From assembly GCF_000953675.1 (NCBI RefSeq), contig NZ_LN679998.1, positions 581,911-645,910 of the forward strand: 64,000 bases of DNA, in the 5' to 3' direction. Below are positions 53,301 to 62,839 of this stretch, piece after piece. A program made the translations under genes and the position numbers. Within the stretch, counting starts at the first letter, position 1. Each line of letters opens with the position of its first letter. Source of the stretch: Paraclostridium sordellii (lineage in GTDB: Bacteria > Bacillota > Clostridia > Peptostreptococcales > Peptostreptococcaceae). Below the pieces are notes generated by a model. The model saw only the letters and a list, made by a program, of their open reading frames with translations. It had not been told where the DNA came from and made no database searches.

Positions 53301-53830
53301 TTATATACAACTCTCATACCTCTACCACCGCCGCCATTAGAGGCTTTAAGCATTATCGGATATCCTATTTTTTGAGCTATTTCCTTTGCTTGATCAATAC
53401 TTTTAATTGATGTATCAACACCAGGAATAGTTGGGACATCTGCATTTTTAGCTATTTGTTTAGAGTTAATTTTATCTCCCATCATATTCATTATATCTGC
53501 TGATGGACCGATAAATATTATTCCATTTTCTTCGCATTTACGTACAAATTCTGGATTTTCAGATAAAAAGCCATATCCAGGATGGATTGCATCTACATTT
53601 TTTTCTTTAGCTAAATCTATTATACTATCCATATCTAGGTAAGCATCTATAGGACCTTTATCTTCTCCAATTAAATAAGATTCATCGGCTTTTGTTCTAA
53701 ATAATGAATATTTATCTTCCTTGCTGTAAATACATACACTTTTTATTCCTAATTCAGAGCAAGCTCTAAATATTCTAATAGCAATTTCACCTCTATTAGC
53801 GACAAGTATTTTGTTTATTTTTTTAAGCAT
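50393..53830 (-). CDS. pyc: Pyruvate carboxylase
   Basis: Biotin enzyme making oxaloacetate from pyruvate, bicarbonate and ATP; 1145 residues, full length. Biotin carboxylase domain: KILVANRGEIAIRIFRACSE, Gly-rich ATP loop GGGGRGMRVV, MNPRVQVEHTVTE. Carboxyltransferase domain: DTTMRDAHQSLLATRLR, metal His pair in PIHLHTHDTSG, catalytic Lys in CIKDMAGLL. C-terminal biotin site IIIEAMKMETVI. Two ATGs are possible; GAAGGGGG overlaps the one at 53851, so 53830 is preferred. It is monocistronic and complements ppdK in pyruvate use. Confidence 0.97.
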   Translation of the reverse strand: MLKKINKILVANRGEIAIRIFRACSELGIKSVCIYSKEDKYSLFRTKADESYLIGEDKGPIDAYLDMDSIIDLAKEKNVDAIHPGYGFLSENPEFVRKCEENGIIFIGPSADIMNMMGDKINSKQIAKNADVPTIPGVDTSIKSIDQAKEIAQKIGYPIMLKASNGGGGRGMRVVYKEEDLSIEYETACSESKKAFGEDMIFIEKYISNPKHIEVQILGDMYGNIVHLYERDCSVQRRHQKIIEYAPAFSLSSKLREKICENAVKIAKHVGYVNAGTLEFLVDDNENFYFIEMNPRVQVEHTVTEMITGIDIVQSQILIAKGHRLDSEEINIKNQNDIQVRGYSIQCRITTEDPKNNFMPDTGKVQVYRTGSGFGIRLDGGNGFTGSTISPYYDSLLVKTISWDRTFKGAINKTIRSVKELRIRGVKTNVGFLINVLNNPIFECGKCSTKFIDENPELFDIKESKDRGTKLLQFIGNTIVNENNCNQKPKFESLYTPNIKESIINKNKEGSRDLFNKLGKEKYIESIKNEKKLLLTDTTMRDAHQSLLATRLRSYDLLKVAKPTNEYMKDLFSLEMWGGATYDVAYRFLKESPWIRLEKLREEIPNIMFQMLFRASNGVGYKNYPDNVIKEFLKESANKGIDIFRIFDSLNWVENMKPSIYTALETGKIVESTICYTGDILDSSRSKYNLEYYIKMAKQLEELGSDIICIKDMAGLLKPYAAYTLIKELKANINTPIHLHTHDTSGNGVATCLMASEAGVDIVDTALETMSSLTSQPSLNAVVEALKNTERDTKIDLYGYEELGNYYKDLRKVYSKFESDLKNPSAEIYKYEIPGGQYTNLKPQADSLGLSDKFDLVKEKYKESNEILGDIIKVTPSSKVVGDLAIFMVKNKLNNKNILSEGKNLAFPDSVVDYCKGMIGQPEGGIPKDIQKVVLKGENPITARPGTLIENENFDNIKKYLDTTFNMDSNIRNILSYTLYPKVYEDYLKHLQLYNDISKLESHVYFYGLDIGEECEVEIEEGKILTIKLVEIGDTKEDGTKTISFELNGMMRDIEIKDNNYSSNIKDIVKADMNNPLQIGASIPGKVAKILVKENQVVKKNEPIIIIEAMKMETVIVAKSDGTIKNIHVSQDDLVKDKQLLIEMK

Positions 53831-53851
53831 AAAAGTAAAAACCCCCTTCAT

Positions 53852-54175
53852 TTCTTTTAATATTAAAGAGTATATAGCATTTAACTTTAATTTTAAATAG
53901 TAAAACTAAAGTTCCTTAATAAATAAGATGAATATATATATTTGAATAATTTTTATAGTTTGAAAATATATAATTATCTTATTAAATATGGGTAAAAAAG
54001 TTTAAAATCTTTAAAAGATATAATTACCTAATTAAATTTAAGTATATTGATTTTAAGACTTTAAAATAGGGCTTATTAAGTAATTTAGAGCATAGAAAAT
54101 TAAAGAAAAGTATTAAATTATAATATATGTTATAATACTTAAAGAATTTAAAAGTTTTTATAAAGGAGTACTTAA
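53852..54175. other. AT-rich gap upstream of pyc
   Basis: No gene found. An imperfect repeat TATAATTATCTTATTAAAT (about 53968) / TATAATTACCTAATTAAAT (about 54020) stands in the middle. It may hold the promoters of pyc (leftward) and the next gene (rightward); no confident -35/-10 pair was found. Confidence 0.5.
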
Positions 54176-54871
54176 ATGAAAAAAATTAGATATTATTTCG
54201 TTATATCATTTATATTAATTGCTTTATCAGCCGTAATGTTTTTAATACACTATCTAGTTTTCGGGCAAGCACTAAACACTGCATATTATTCCCTTATGAA
54301 TTTATGTTTTATTCCTATAAACAGTTTAGTTGTAACTATAATACTTGAAAAATTAATAGATTATAGAGCTAAAAAAGATAGAATAGAAAAAATAAATATG
54401 CTAGTTGGTATATTTTTTACAGAAGTTGGTGGAAAATTAATGCATCTTATTATAGATTCAGATAAAGATGCAAAAAATTACATAACAAATTTTGAAGATT
54501 TAAATAATATAAAAAAATGCTTAAATGAATATGATTATAAAGTTGATATGAACAATATTGATTTATGTTCAATAAAAAATATATTATTAGAGAATAACAA
54601 TTTATTTGTAACATTAATAAGTAATGAGAATGTATTTCAGCATCAAATTTTTACTGATTTACTTATGTCTGTGGTCCACTTAAGAGATGAAATTATATTT
54701 ATGGAGAAAGATGATAATTTAGAATTAAATATAAATCATTTAGAAAATGATGTTATAAGAGTATACAAAAATATCTCGATACAATGGATTTCATATTTAG
54801 AATATTTAAATAAATCATATCCATTTTTATACAATAATGCTATAAGAGTTAATCCATTTAAGTTTGATTAA
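54176..54871 (+). CDS. Hypothetical membrane protein, 231 residues
   Basis: Two N-terminal TM segments (about 7-27 and 36-60) and a 165-residue cytoplasmic, mostly helical domain with basic start (DYRAKKDRIEKINMLVGIFF) and a conserved-looking TEVGGKLMHLIIDSD and LRDEIIFMEKDDNLE. The layout recalls small clostridial membrane proteins of unknown role. AAAGGAGT precedes the ATG. It is flanked by a terminator. Function not assignable. Confidence 0.75.
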   Translation: MKKIRYYFVISFILIALSAVMFLIHYLVFGQALNTAYYSLMNLCFIPINSLVVTIILEKLIDYRAKKDRIEKINMLVGIFFTEVGGKLMHLIIDSDKDAKNYITNFEDLNNIKKCLNEYDYKVDMNNIDLCSIKNILLENNNLFVTLISNENVFQHQIFTDLLMSVVHLRDEIIFMEKDDNLELNINHLENDVIRVYKNISIQWISYLEYLNKSYPFLYNNAIRVNPFKFD

Positions 54872-54872
54872 A

Positions 54873-54914
54873 GAGAAGTGAAAATAGTTTTTTCTATTTT
54901 CACTTCTCTTTAAA
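54873..54914 (+). terminator. Terminator after 231-residue membrane protein
   Basis: AGAGAAGTGAAAATAG and CTATTTTCACTTCTCT arms with T-rich tail. Confidence 0.9.
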
Positions 54915-55126
54915 ATTTTATAAATGAATAAATATTTTTATAATGGGTATATGAATGATTGGTAAAGAAATAAAAATTTAACAATATAATTGATTAATGT
55001 AAGTAAAAATTGTAGTTGTTTTAGTATAGAATATTTTAATATTATATTTTAAAATGGTTATAACTTTAATTGAAAAATATCTCTTACATTAATTAAGATA
55101 AAATTTAATTATGAGGAGTGTATTTT

Positions 55127-56794
55127 ATGAGCGAAGTACAGAAGAAAAATGGCACAGGTATAGCTATGTTAGTTTTCTTACTTGGAATTTTTATGGGGGC
55201 TATGGATTCAGGTATAGTATCTCCAGCAAGAGATGTAATAGCTAATGGACTAGGTATAACCGAGTCTGCAAGTGTATGGATGATAACTATATATACATTA
55301 GCTTATGCGGTCTCTATGCCAATTACAGGAAAATTAGCAGATACATATGGTAGAAAAAAGGTATATATGATATGTGTTATATTATTTGCAACAGGTTCAT
55401 TACTTTGTGGAGTATCTGATATAGTAGGAAGTTATCAATTTTTATTAACTTCAAGAGTAATTCAAGCGATAGGTGGAGGAGGTATAATGCCAATTGCCAC
55501 AGCTTATATAGGAGCTTCTTTTCCAGAGGAAAAAAGAGGTTCAGCCCTTGGTATGGTAGGGGGAGTATATGGGATAGCAACGGTACTTGGACCTACGTTA
55601 GGAAGTTTTGTACTTTCTATGACTGGAAATAGTAGATGGGGATTTTTATTTTTAATAAACGTTCCAATAAGTATTATTATAATAATTGCGGCATTCAAAT
55701 TAAAAGAAAATAAGAAAGAATCTAAAGTTAAAAAAATGGATATATGGGGTTCTGTAGTATTAAGTGTTATGGTTGCATCAATAATGTATGGTTTAACAAA
55801 CTTAAAATTCTATGATTTTGCAAATTCAATTCAATCAATGGATGTATGGCCTTATTTAATAATATTTATAGCTTTTATTCCATTGTTTATATCTACAGAA
55901 AAAAGAGCAGAAGATCCTGTTTTAAATTTAAACTTCTTTACAAATAAGCAAACAGCATTAACTTTATTTTTAAGTTTTATAGTTGGATGTGGACTTATGA
56001 GTACAGTATTTTTACCACAATTTTCAGAAAATGTACTAAGAATTAAAAGAGGTAGTGGAGGGTATGTAGTAACACTATTTGCTGTTTTTACAGGTATAGC
56101 AGCACCTTTAGGTGGTAAATTCATAGATAAATTTGGAGTTAAAAAATTACTTTTACTAGGCTTTGGTGTAAATATAATAGGGGTTCTATATCAAGCATTA
56201 GTAACAGCCAATCATCCAAATTTTACAAACTTAACAATAGGTTTAGTATTTATGGGAGCTGGTATGGGATTTACTATGGGAACTCCAATAAATTATTTAA
56301 TGATGAGCTTAGTTAAGCCAGAAGAAATTTCTATGGGGCAATCAACTGTATCATTACTTCGTTCAATAGGGGTTGCAGTTTCACCAAACTTACTTATAAA
56401 TTTTGTATCAGATGCAGGTAGAAAAGTACCAGGTGCAATTGAAAAAGTAATGCCACAGATTCCAGGGGGGGCTTTAGGAAGCGGACACATGTCTTCTCAA
56501 ATGATGGAGAAGTTTCAAAATGCAGATGTCACAAATATATTTAACACTGTAAAATCATTTGTAGAATCTATGTTTAATGGACTTCAACATACTATGGGAG
56601 CTAATCCTAATATGCATTTTGATATATTAAAAAATAATTATTTTGTTAGTTTAGATAAAGCTAAACCTGCAATAGAAAATGCGTATCAGTATACTATGAA
56701 TCAAGGGTATGCACATTTATTTATAGGAACAGCAGTTATAGCAATACTAGGATTAATTGCATCTTTATTTATAAAAAATCATAAAAAAGCTTAA
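55127..56794 (+). CDS. MFS drug transporter, DHA2 (14-TM) family
   Basis: 555-residue proton-coupled exporter of the EmrB/QacA kind. TM1 region LGIFMGAMDSGIVSPA matches the D1 motif LDxTIVNxALP in position; motif A is GKLADTYGRKKVYM; motif C region includes GGVYGIATVLGPTLGSFVL. The C-terminal part contains an unusual loop of about 110 residues (about 430-525, Met/Gly/Asn-rich) before the last TM. AGGAG eight bases before ATG 55127 sets the start. Substrates unknown. Confidence 0.92.
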   Translation: MSEVQKKNGTGIAMLVFLLGIFMGAMDSGIVSPARDVIANGLGITESASVWMITIYTLAYAVSMPITGKLADTYGRKKVYMICVILFATGSLLCGVSDIVGSYQFLLTSRVIQAIGGGGIMPIATAYIGASFPEEKRGSALGMVGGVYGIATVLGPTLGSFVLSMTGNSRWGFLFLINVPISIIIIIAAFKLKENKKESKVKKMDIWGSVVLSVMVASIMYGLTNLKFYDFANSIQSMDVWPYLIIFIAFIPLFISTEKRAEDPVLNLNFFTNKQTALTLFLSFIVGCGLMSTVFLPQFSENVLRIKRGSGGYVVTLFAVFTGIAAPLGGKFIDKFGVKKLLLLGFGVNIIGVLYQALVTANHPNFTNLTIGLVFMGAGMGFTMGTPINYLMMSLVKPEEISMGQSTVSLLRSIGVAVSPNLLINFVSDAGRKVPGAIEKVMPQIPGGALGSGHMSSQMMEKFQNADVTNIFNTVKSFVESMFNGLQHTMGANPNMHFDILKNNYFVSLDKAKPAIENAYQYTMNQGYAHLFIGTAVIAILGLIASLFIKNHKKA

Positions 56795-56805
56795 GAAATA
56801 ATATA

Positions 56806-56848
56806 TAAAAAATAGTTACCTAAAATTTTAGGTAACTATTTTTTATAT
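56806..56848 (+). terminator. Terminator after MFS gene
   Basis: AAATAGTTACCTAAAA and TTTTAGGTAACTATTT arms, T-rich tail. Confidence 0.92.
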
Positions 56849-56915
56849 ATTATTCCAAAATTTAGTATATGATATAATATACTAATATTAATAAAATTAA
56901 GAAAGAAGGAGTTAC

Positions 56916-57836
56916 ATGGAAATAAGAAAAATGACTGAAGCAGCGATTATGTCTGCTTTATTTGTAGTTTGTAGTATTTTTGCAATATCAACAGGTTTTT
57001 TATATGCACTTTATATAGATATGATAGTTCCAATATTTATTGCAATTATATACTTAAGATGTGATTTTAAGTTTAGCGCACTTGCTATGTTAATTTGTTT
57101 AGTTATAATAGGTTTAATCATGGGAGACATAGCTTCTGCAATTTGCATGACCCAAAGTATGATAATTGGAATAATGTGCGGTTTTATAATTAATAAAAAA
57201 ACTAAAATGCTAGATGATTTATTTTATTTAAGTATAATATCGTGTTTTATAATGGTATTAGTAGATGTTTTATTTTCCAACTTAATTGGATTTAGTATTA
57301 TGAAAGATTACCAAGAGATATTGGCTAAAGTTCCACTTAGTGAAAGTGTAAAATCTTCATTAGTATATATTCTTATTGCAACTCTTCCTTTAGGAACTAT
57401 CATAATGACTTATTTTGGAAGTTTATTTATAGGAAGCAGAATAAAGTGTTTAAAAGAAGTAGCAAGTCAAAAGTTTTACATACTAAAAAATATAAGAAAG
57501 TATGCAAATTATATATCTTGTTCTAAATTTACAGTATATATAGGTTTATTATATTTACTTATTATTCAAATTAAGGATTTAGCTGGAGTTGATATAACTC
57601 ATGTATACTTACTTACAGTGACAGAAACTATAAAATATATAATTTATTATTTTTTAATAAGAGATGCATATGCATATATTAGGCTATATACATATCAAAG
57701 AACTAAATCTATAAAGGCTTTAAATATAGTGGGAATGGCATTTTTAGGTTCGCTAGTTTTAAAATTTAATATAAGTTTTTGGATAATATCAATTATTTCA
57801 TTTTTTTATGTTCCAAGAAAACTTCAAACAATATAA
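56916..57836 (+). CDS. DUF2232 / YybS-like membrane protein
   Basis: 306 residues with about eight TM segments and a long central cytoplasmic stretch (RIKCLKEVASQKFYILKNIRKYA). It opens KMTEAAIMSALFVVCSIFAIST, as is common for YybS and for ECF-S-like integral proteins. Members often neighbour ribosomal or DHH genes, but not here. Function unknown; a substrate-binding role with an ECF module is a remote option. AAGGAG precedes the ATG. Confidence 0.75.
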   Translation: MEIRKMTEAAIMSALFVVCSIFAISTGFLYALYIDMIVPIFIAIIYLRCDFKFSALAMLICLVIIGLIMGDIASAICMTQSMIIGIMCGFIINKKTKMLDDLFYLSIISCFIMVLVDVLFSNLIGFSIMKDYQEILAKVPLSESVKSSLVYILIATLPLGTIIMTYFGSLFIGSRIKCLKEVASQKFYILKNIRKYANYISCSKFTVYIGLLYLLIIQIKDLAGVDITHVYLLTVTETIKYIIYYFLIRDAYAYIRLYTYQRTKSIKALNIVGMAFLGSLVLKFNISFWIISIISFFYVPRKLQTI

Positions 57837-57837
57837 G

Positions 57838-57872
57838 AAACCTCGTAAATTTTATTACGAGGTTTTTTATTA
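57838..57872. terminator. Bidirectional terminator
   Basis: AAACCTCGTAA-ATTTTA-TTACGAGGTTT followed by TTTAT; convergent genes end here. Confidence 0.92.
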
Positions 57873-58283
57873 ATGATTAATAGGTTTACCAGCTTTTAAA
57901 GCTTCACGCTCTTCTAATAAGTTACCTACTAAAGTATTTATATCCCAATTTAAAGAAGTTTCTGTTACCACCGCTATTAAAGGTGTAGGTATTCTAAATT
58001 TTTTTAAAGAGTCTATAAAAGAATGGATTTTAGAATGGTCAACATTATTAAATACAACAGCTTTATTTATTAAACCATTTTCACATTTATCATCTAATTT
58101 TCCTTCTAACACATCTTTAACCAAAGAATTACCATTTTTAGGAGTAAGAATTATTTTTTCTTTAATTCCTATTAAACCACATATATTTTTTAACATAGTT
58201 AATTCTTTATTATTAAAATTGTATAATATTGCACAAGCATTTTCACTAGAATTAGATAGTTTATTTATATCTTGAAAACTCAT
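57870..58283 (-). CDS. DUF3783-like protein
   Basis: 137 residues, soluble. It has ACAILYNFNNKELTMLKNICG, KAVVFNNVDHSKIHSFIDSL and a C-terminal EEREALKAGKPINH, which I associate with clostridial DUF3783; not verified. The fold appears alpha/beta, and function is unknown. TTGGAGG precedes ATG 58283 by five to six bases; the ATG at 58295 overlaps that SD. Confidence 0.75.
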   Translation of the reverse strand: MSFQDINKLSNSSENACAILYNFNNKELTMLKNICGLIGIKEKIILTPKNGNSLVKDVLEGKLDDKCENGLINKAVVFNNVDHSKIHSFIDSLKKFRIPTPLIAVVTETSLNWDINTLVGNLLEEREALKAGKPINH

Positions 58284-58511
58284 ATTAACCTCCAAAAATA
58301 TATTAATACTATTATTAATACCTATTTAAATTTATTTTAAACAATATAAAACAATCATTTGAATTTGAAAAAATACAAAGAAACACAAAATATTTTAGTA
58401 TTAGTTATATAGTTTCAAATTTAAACTAAAATAATGAGAATAATATTGAAAATTTTACTAAAGGTTACTACACTTTATATTAATATGAAAACTAAACAAT
58501 GGGGGTATATT

Positions 58512-59879
58512 ATGGGAAATCAAACAGCAACACAAAAGATTAAGCATCCAAAAGCATTATATTTTTGTGGATCGATTTATTCATTTGTAAACTTTGCTTA
58601 CTATGGAATGAAACTAGTATTAGTTTTATTTTTAGCAGAACAAGTAAGTAAAGGTGGATTGGGATTAAGCGCAGCGGAGGCATCGGCTATGCTTGCATCA
58701 TTTATGGCTTGGTCTTATTTATCACCAGTTGTAGGGGGCTGGATTAGTGATAGATTTTTAGGTCCAAAGGCTTGTGTATCAATAGGAGTATTAACTGTAT
58801 CAATAGCTTATTTTATGGGATTTCTAGCTAAATCCAAAGCTCAGATAACAATTATGATAGTGTTAGCAGTTATAGGTGGTGGATTTTACAAAGGAAATTT
58901 AAATACATTAGTAGGTACTCTTTATGATAAGAATGACTCAAGAAAAGATGGTGCATTTTCAATAACATATACTTTTACAAATATAGGGGTATTATTTGGA
59001 CCTTTATTATGTGGACTTATAGCTAATGAATGGTTTTCACAAAAAAGCGGAGGAGAAATAACTTTTTATGGATACAAGTACGTATTTTTAACAGCAGCAA
59101 TAATTGCCTTCATAGGATTTTTAGTTTTTACTTTAGGTCAAAAGAAATTTCTAAAAAATAGTAGTACAAATATAAGTAAAAAAGAAGATTTAGAAAGAAA
59201 AAGGGAGTTAGCAAAAACACCATTAACTATAAAAGAGAAAAAAAGAATGGTAGTAATACTTATACTAGCATTTTTTACAATATTTTTCTGGATGGCGTAT
59301 AATCAAGCATCCATGTCTATAGCATTATATACTCAAAGTTTTGTTAATTTAAATGTAGGAAACTTTACAATACCAACTTCATGGATTGACTCTTACAATG
59401 GATTATTATGTGTAATACTAGGTCCTATAATGGCTGTTATATGGCTAAAGTTATCTCAAAGTAAAAGAGGAGATTTAAATATATCAACTAAAATGAGTTT
59501 AGGGTTTATTTTCTTAGCTATAGCATTTATATTTATGATAATTGCTGTAAATATAAGTGGGACAGATCCTAGTACAACTACAAAAGCTAGTGTTATATGG
59601 ATAATTTTATTTATAACATTACAAAGTGTAGGAGAAATGTGTTTTTCTCCAGTAGGATATGGGATGGTCGATAGATTAGCACCAGAAAAGTACTCGTCTT
59701 TATTTATGGGAATATGGTTTGGTAGTATATTTGCAGCAAATAAGTTATCAGGATATGTACAAGTTATAATAGATAAATTGGGAATGCTTCAAGTATTTAT
59801 AATAATACCTGTGTTTTTAGCAATAGTTGGAGCATTATTATTAATACTTAATAAAAAACTTGAAAAAATGTCAGAATAG
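58512..59879 (+). CDS. POT-family peptide transporter
   Basis: Proton-coupled di-/tripeptide symporter, 455 residues, about 14 TMs. Signature pieces: YSFVNFAYYGMKLVLVLFL on TM1 (family ERFSYYG-like, with the E and R of ExxER replaced), GGWISDRFLGPKACVSIG, and GGGFYKGNLNTLVGTLYD. The loss of the usual ExxERFxYY charged residues is notable for proton coupling. GGGGG precedes ATG 58512; earlier in-frame starts lack an SD. Confidence 0.9.
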   Translation: MGNQTATQKIKHPKALYFCGSIYSFVNFAYYGMKLVLVLFLAEQVSKGGLGLSAAEASAMLASFMAWSYLSPVVGGWISDRFLGPKACVSIGVLTVSIAYFMGFLAKSKAQITIMIVLAVIGGGFYKGNLNTLVGTLYDKNDSRKDGAFSITYTFTNIGVLFGPLLCGLIANEWFSQKSGGEITFYGYKYVFLTAAIIAFIGFLVFTLGQKKFLKNSSTNISKKEDLERKRELAKTPLTIKEKKRMVVILILAFFTIFFWMAYNQASMSIALYTQSFVNLNVGNFTIPTSWIDSYNGLLCVILGPIMAVIWLKLSQSKRGDLNISTKMSLGFIFLAIAFIFMIIAVNISGTDPSTTTKASVIWIILFITLQSVGEMCFSPVGYGMVDRLAPEKYSSLFMGIWFGSIFAANKLSGYVQVIIDKLGMLQVFIIIPVFLAIVGALLLILNKKLEKMSE

Positions 59880-59912
59880 AAAAAGTGAGCTAAATTTAGC
59901 TCACTTTTTTAT
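59880..59912. terminator. Bidirectional terminator
   Basis: AAAAAGTGAGCTAAATTTAGCTCACTTTTTT palindrome. Confidence 0.93.
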
Positions 59913-60980
59913 TTATAAAATCATAAGTTCTTTAGGAAACTTAGTAAGTATTTCTATTCCATCATCTTTGACAATTACAGAATCTTCTATTCTAACTCCA
60001 CCAAAGCCTGGAATATATAAACCAGGTTCCATAGTTATTATACAACCTTTTTCTATTACTTTAGTTCCATAGTTACCTAAAAATGGTTCTTCATGAAGGT
60101 CCATTCCAACACCATGACCTATTCCAGGGTAGTAAAACTCTTCATATTTTTTAATAACTTCTCTGATTGCTTGGTCAGGCTCAAAAGCTAGTGCTCCAGA
60201 TTTTATCTTGCTAAGACCCACTAGTTGAGCTTCTTTAACAAGATTATAAATTTCCAATTGTTTTTCACTAGGGTTACCCACTATAAAAGTTCTAGTCATA
60301 TCTGAAATATATCCATTATATTTGGCACCAAAATCTATAGTTACAAAATCCCCATCCTCTATTAGTTTATTATCAGGCTTACCATGAGGCAGGGAAGTTT
60401 TAGTACCGGAGATTAAGATAGTTTCAAAACCTATTTCGTCAGCACCGTTCATTTTTAAGTAAAATTCAAGTCTAGCACATAATTCTTTTTCACTAACACC
60501 AACTTTTATGTGAGGAACTAATTCTTCAAGAGCTTTATCACCTATTTCACAAGCTTTTTTTATGTAACTTGCTTCAGATTCATCTTTTACATATCTTAAA
60601 GATTCTATAAGACCATCAGTTCCTATTAAATCTACATTAGATAATATATTTTTTAAATCTTCATATTTATCAAATGTTATATTGCTTCTTTCAAACCCTA
60701 ATTTTTTTACACCATTTTCATTGCAAATATGACTAACTGCTTTTATAAGATTTCTATCAAATAAATGCCAGTTTACAACTTCAAAACCTACACATTCTTT
60801 CTGAGCTAATTCAGTAAATCTACCATCAGTAATAAGATAAAATTTATCTTTGCAAGCTAAAACAAATGCAGCTTCATCTGTAAATTTACTAATATAATTT
60901 ACGTTAGAGCGTTTTGTCAAAAATATTGCATCTAAATTATTCTCATTTAATAATAATGAAAGTCTTTCTGTTCTTTTCAT
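59913..60980 (-). CDS. M24 aminopeptidase P / Xaa-Pro peptidase
   Basis: 355-residue cytoplasmic metallopeptidase that removes residues next to proline, fitting the convergent peptide transporter. A creatinase-like N-terminal domain (1-125) precedes the pita-bread domain. Metal ligands: two Asp in VTIDFGAKYNGYISDMTRTF, His in GIGHGVGMDLHEEP, Glu in ITMEPGLYIPG and VRIEDSV. AAGGGGGC precedes the ATG at 60980. Confidence 0.95.
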   Translation of the reverse strand: MKRTERLSLLLNENNLDAIFLTKRSNVNYISKFTDEAAFVLACKDKFYLITDGRFTELAQKECVGFEVVNWHLFDRNLIKAVSHICNENGVKKLGFERSNITFDKYEDLKNILSNVDLIGTDGLIESLRYVKDESEASYIKKACEIGDKALEELVPHIKVGVSEKELCARLEFYLKMNGADEIGFETILISGTKTSLPHGKPDNKLIEDGDFVTIDFGAKYNGYISDMTRTFIVGNPSEKQLEIYNLVKEAQLVGLSKIKSGALAFEPDQAIREVIKKYEEFYYPGIGHGVGMDLHEEPFLGNYGTKVIEKGCIITMEPGLYIPGFGGVRIEDSVIVKDDGIEILTKFPKELMIL

Positions 60981-61138
60981 AATGAGCCCCCTTATAATTA
61001 AGAAAATGTTTTCTTAATTATATTATATCAATAGTTAAGTATAATTAAAATATTTTGGAGATAAACACTTGTTATAAACACATCAAAAAAGATATTATAG
61101 TATATATTTATTTATAGAGGATTTTAAAGGAGTAATTT

Positions 61139-61558
61139 ATGAATAGAGCTGAATTTTTAAAACAGGTAACTTTTCAAATATCAAAGATAATAAATAGAAG
61201 AAAGTATATAATAGTAAAAAAGATCTTAGAAAAAATACTAGAAACATTATCCAAAGTTTTAATAGTTCCTCCAATTGTGTTTACTGGTATCATGGTTGTG
61301 GGTATTTTAATACTATTAGGCATGAGTATTTTTACTATAAACTTTTTCCCAGATTTTGTTTATATGATGGATACTAGCTTAATATTGGGAACAATAGGAA
61401 TTGTTATTAGCTTAGTATTTATGGGTTTAAGTATAATTGGATGGCCTGTATATATATTAGTTTTAATTGGTGGAATTTGGTTTATAAGATCATATAGAAA
61501 ATTTATAAAAAATCATTATCTATATAAAAGAGCAAATGATTTTATAGATAGGGTATAA
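61139..61558 (+). CDS. Hypothetical membrane protein, 139 residues
   Basis: A basic N-terminus (QISKIINRRKYIIVKKILEKI) is followed by three hydrophobic segments (about 38-62, 72-95 and 98-117) and a basic tail. No family recognised. AAAGGAG precedes the ATG. It lies 57 bases upstream of mnmA on the same strand and may share its transcript. Confidence 0.75.
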   Translation: MNRAEFLKQVTFQISKIINRRKYIIVKKILEKILETLSKVLIVPPIVFTGIMVVGILILLGMSIFTINFFPDFVYMMDTSLILGTIGIVISLVFMGLSIIGWPVYILVLIGGIWFIRSYRKFIKNHYLYKRANDFIDRV

Positions 61559-61615
61559 GTTAATACTTTAAAAAATAAGTCAAAGTATATATAATATAAA
61601 GAACGAGGTGATAAT

Positions 61616-62701
61616 ATGAAAAAAAGAGTAATGATCGGTATGAGTGGTGGGGTAGACAGTTCTGTTGCCGCATATCTTTTAAAAGAACAAGGCTATGATG
61701 TAATAGGAGTTACTATGAAGTTATGGCAAGATGATGATGATGAGCTTATAGAAAATGAAGGTGGATGTTGTTCACTTGCAGCTGTTGAGGATGCAAGGAA
61801 AGTTGCAGATAAAATAGGTATACCTTTTTACGTATTAAACTTTAGTGATGTATTTAAAGAGAAAGTAATAGAGCCATTTATAGATGAATATTTAAACGGA
61901 AGAACACCAAATCCTTGTATAGCTTGTAATAAGCATATAAAGTTTGATGACTTTTTCAATAAAGCACGTCAAATAGGATGTGATTATGTTGCTACGGGAC
62001 ATTATGCTAAAATAGAAAAAGATGAAGAAGCGGGTAGATATTTACTTAAAAAGTCTGTTACGGATAAAAAAGATCAAACTTATGCATTATATAATATAAC
62101 TCAAGAGCAGTTAGCACATACATTACTTCCAATCGGAGATTACGAAAAAGACAGAGTAAGAGAAATTGCAAAAGAAATAGGTATAGATGTTCATAACAAA
62201 CCAGATAGTCAAGAAATATGCTTTGTAAAAGATAATGACTATGCAGGGTATGTAAAAAAACATGCTAAAAAAAGAATTGATCCAGGATTTTTTGTAGATA
62301 CTAAGGGAAATGTATTAGGAAAACATAATGGCATAATAAATTATACTATAGGTCAAAGAAAAGGTCTTGGAATTGCATTTGGAAAACCTATGTTTGTAGT
62401 TGATATAGATCCTGTAAAAAATACTGTTGTATTAGGAGATAATGAAGATATATTCTCAAATGCACTAATAGCTAAAGATATAAACTTAATATCAATTGAT
62501 GATATAAAAGAACCTATAAGAGTACAAGCTAAAGTAAGATACTCAGCAAGACCATCTAATGCCACAGTAACTAAAGTAGGCGAAGATACTATTAAAATCG
62601 TATTTGACGAGCCTCAAAGGGCGATAACTAAAGGTCAATCAGTAGTAATGTATGATGGAGACAAAGTTGTAGGTGGCGGAATAATAGTAAAGAGCCTATA
62701 A
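61616..62701 (+). CDS. mnmA: tRNA-specific 2-thiouridylase MnmA
   Basis: Thiolates U34 of tRNA-Lys, -Glu and -Gln using sulfur relayed from IscS. 361 residues: PP-loop [15 protein letters not shown] (8-22), catalytic Cys101 (NPCIACN) and Cys202 (SQEICFV), and C-terminal beta domain with [12 protein letters not shown]. It has an extra EGGCCS Cys pair at 51-52, common in Firmicutes. In related clostridia mnmA directly follows iscRSU; here about 14.8 kb separates them. GAGGTGA precedes the ATG. Confidence 0.97.
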   Translation: MKKRVMIGMSGGVDSSVAAYLLKEQGYDVIGVTMKLWQDDDDELIENEGGCCSLAAVEDARKVADKIGIPFYVLNFSDVFKEKVIEPFIDEYLNGRTPNPCIACNKHIKFDDFFNKARQIGCDYVATGHYAKIEKDEEAGRYLLKKSVTDKKDQTYALYNITQEQLAHTLLPIGDYEKDRVREIAKEIGIDVHNKPDSQEICFVKDNDYAGYVKKHAKKRIDPGFFVDTKGNVLGKHNGIINYTIGQRKGLGIAFGKPMFVVDIDPVKNTVVLGDNEDIFSNALIAKDINLISIDDIKEPIRVQAKVRYSARPSNATVTKVGEDTIKIVFDEPQRAITKGQSVVMYDGDKVVGGGIIVKSL

Positions 62702-62839
62702 TAAACATTTGTTTTGATTGAGCAAGGTGTCTGTAAATTACTTCATAGCGCCAACGACTATGTACGTTACTAAAAAAACTATTGATTATTTTAAGAAAAT
62801 TTAGTAACATATCTATAAATAATATAAATTTAAATACAA
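62702..62839 (+). other. Gap between mnmA and the T-box
   Basis: No gene or terminator recognised. It should contain the promoter of the alaS leader; AT-rich sequence at 62800-62835 is the likely place, but no clear hexamers were identified. Confidence 0.4.

Noticed and set aside
53968-54040. Imperfect direct repeat in the gap upstream of pyc
   Set aside because: Nearly pure A/T, where such similarity arises easily; noted only as content of the gap.
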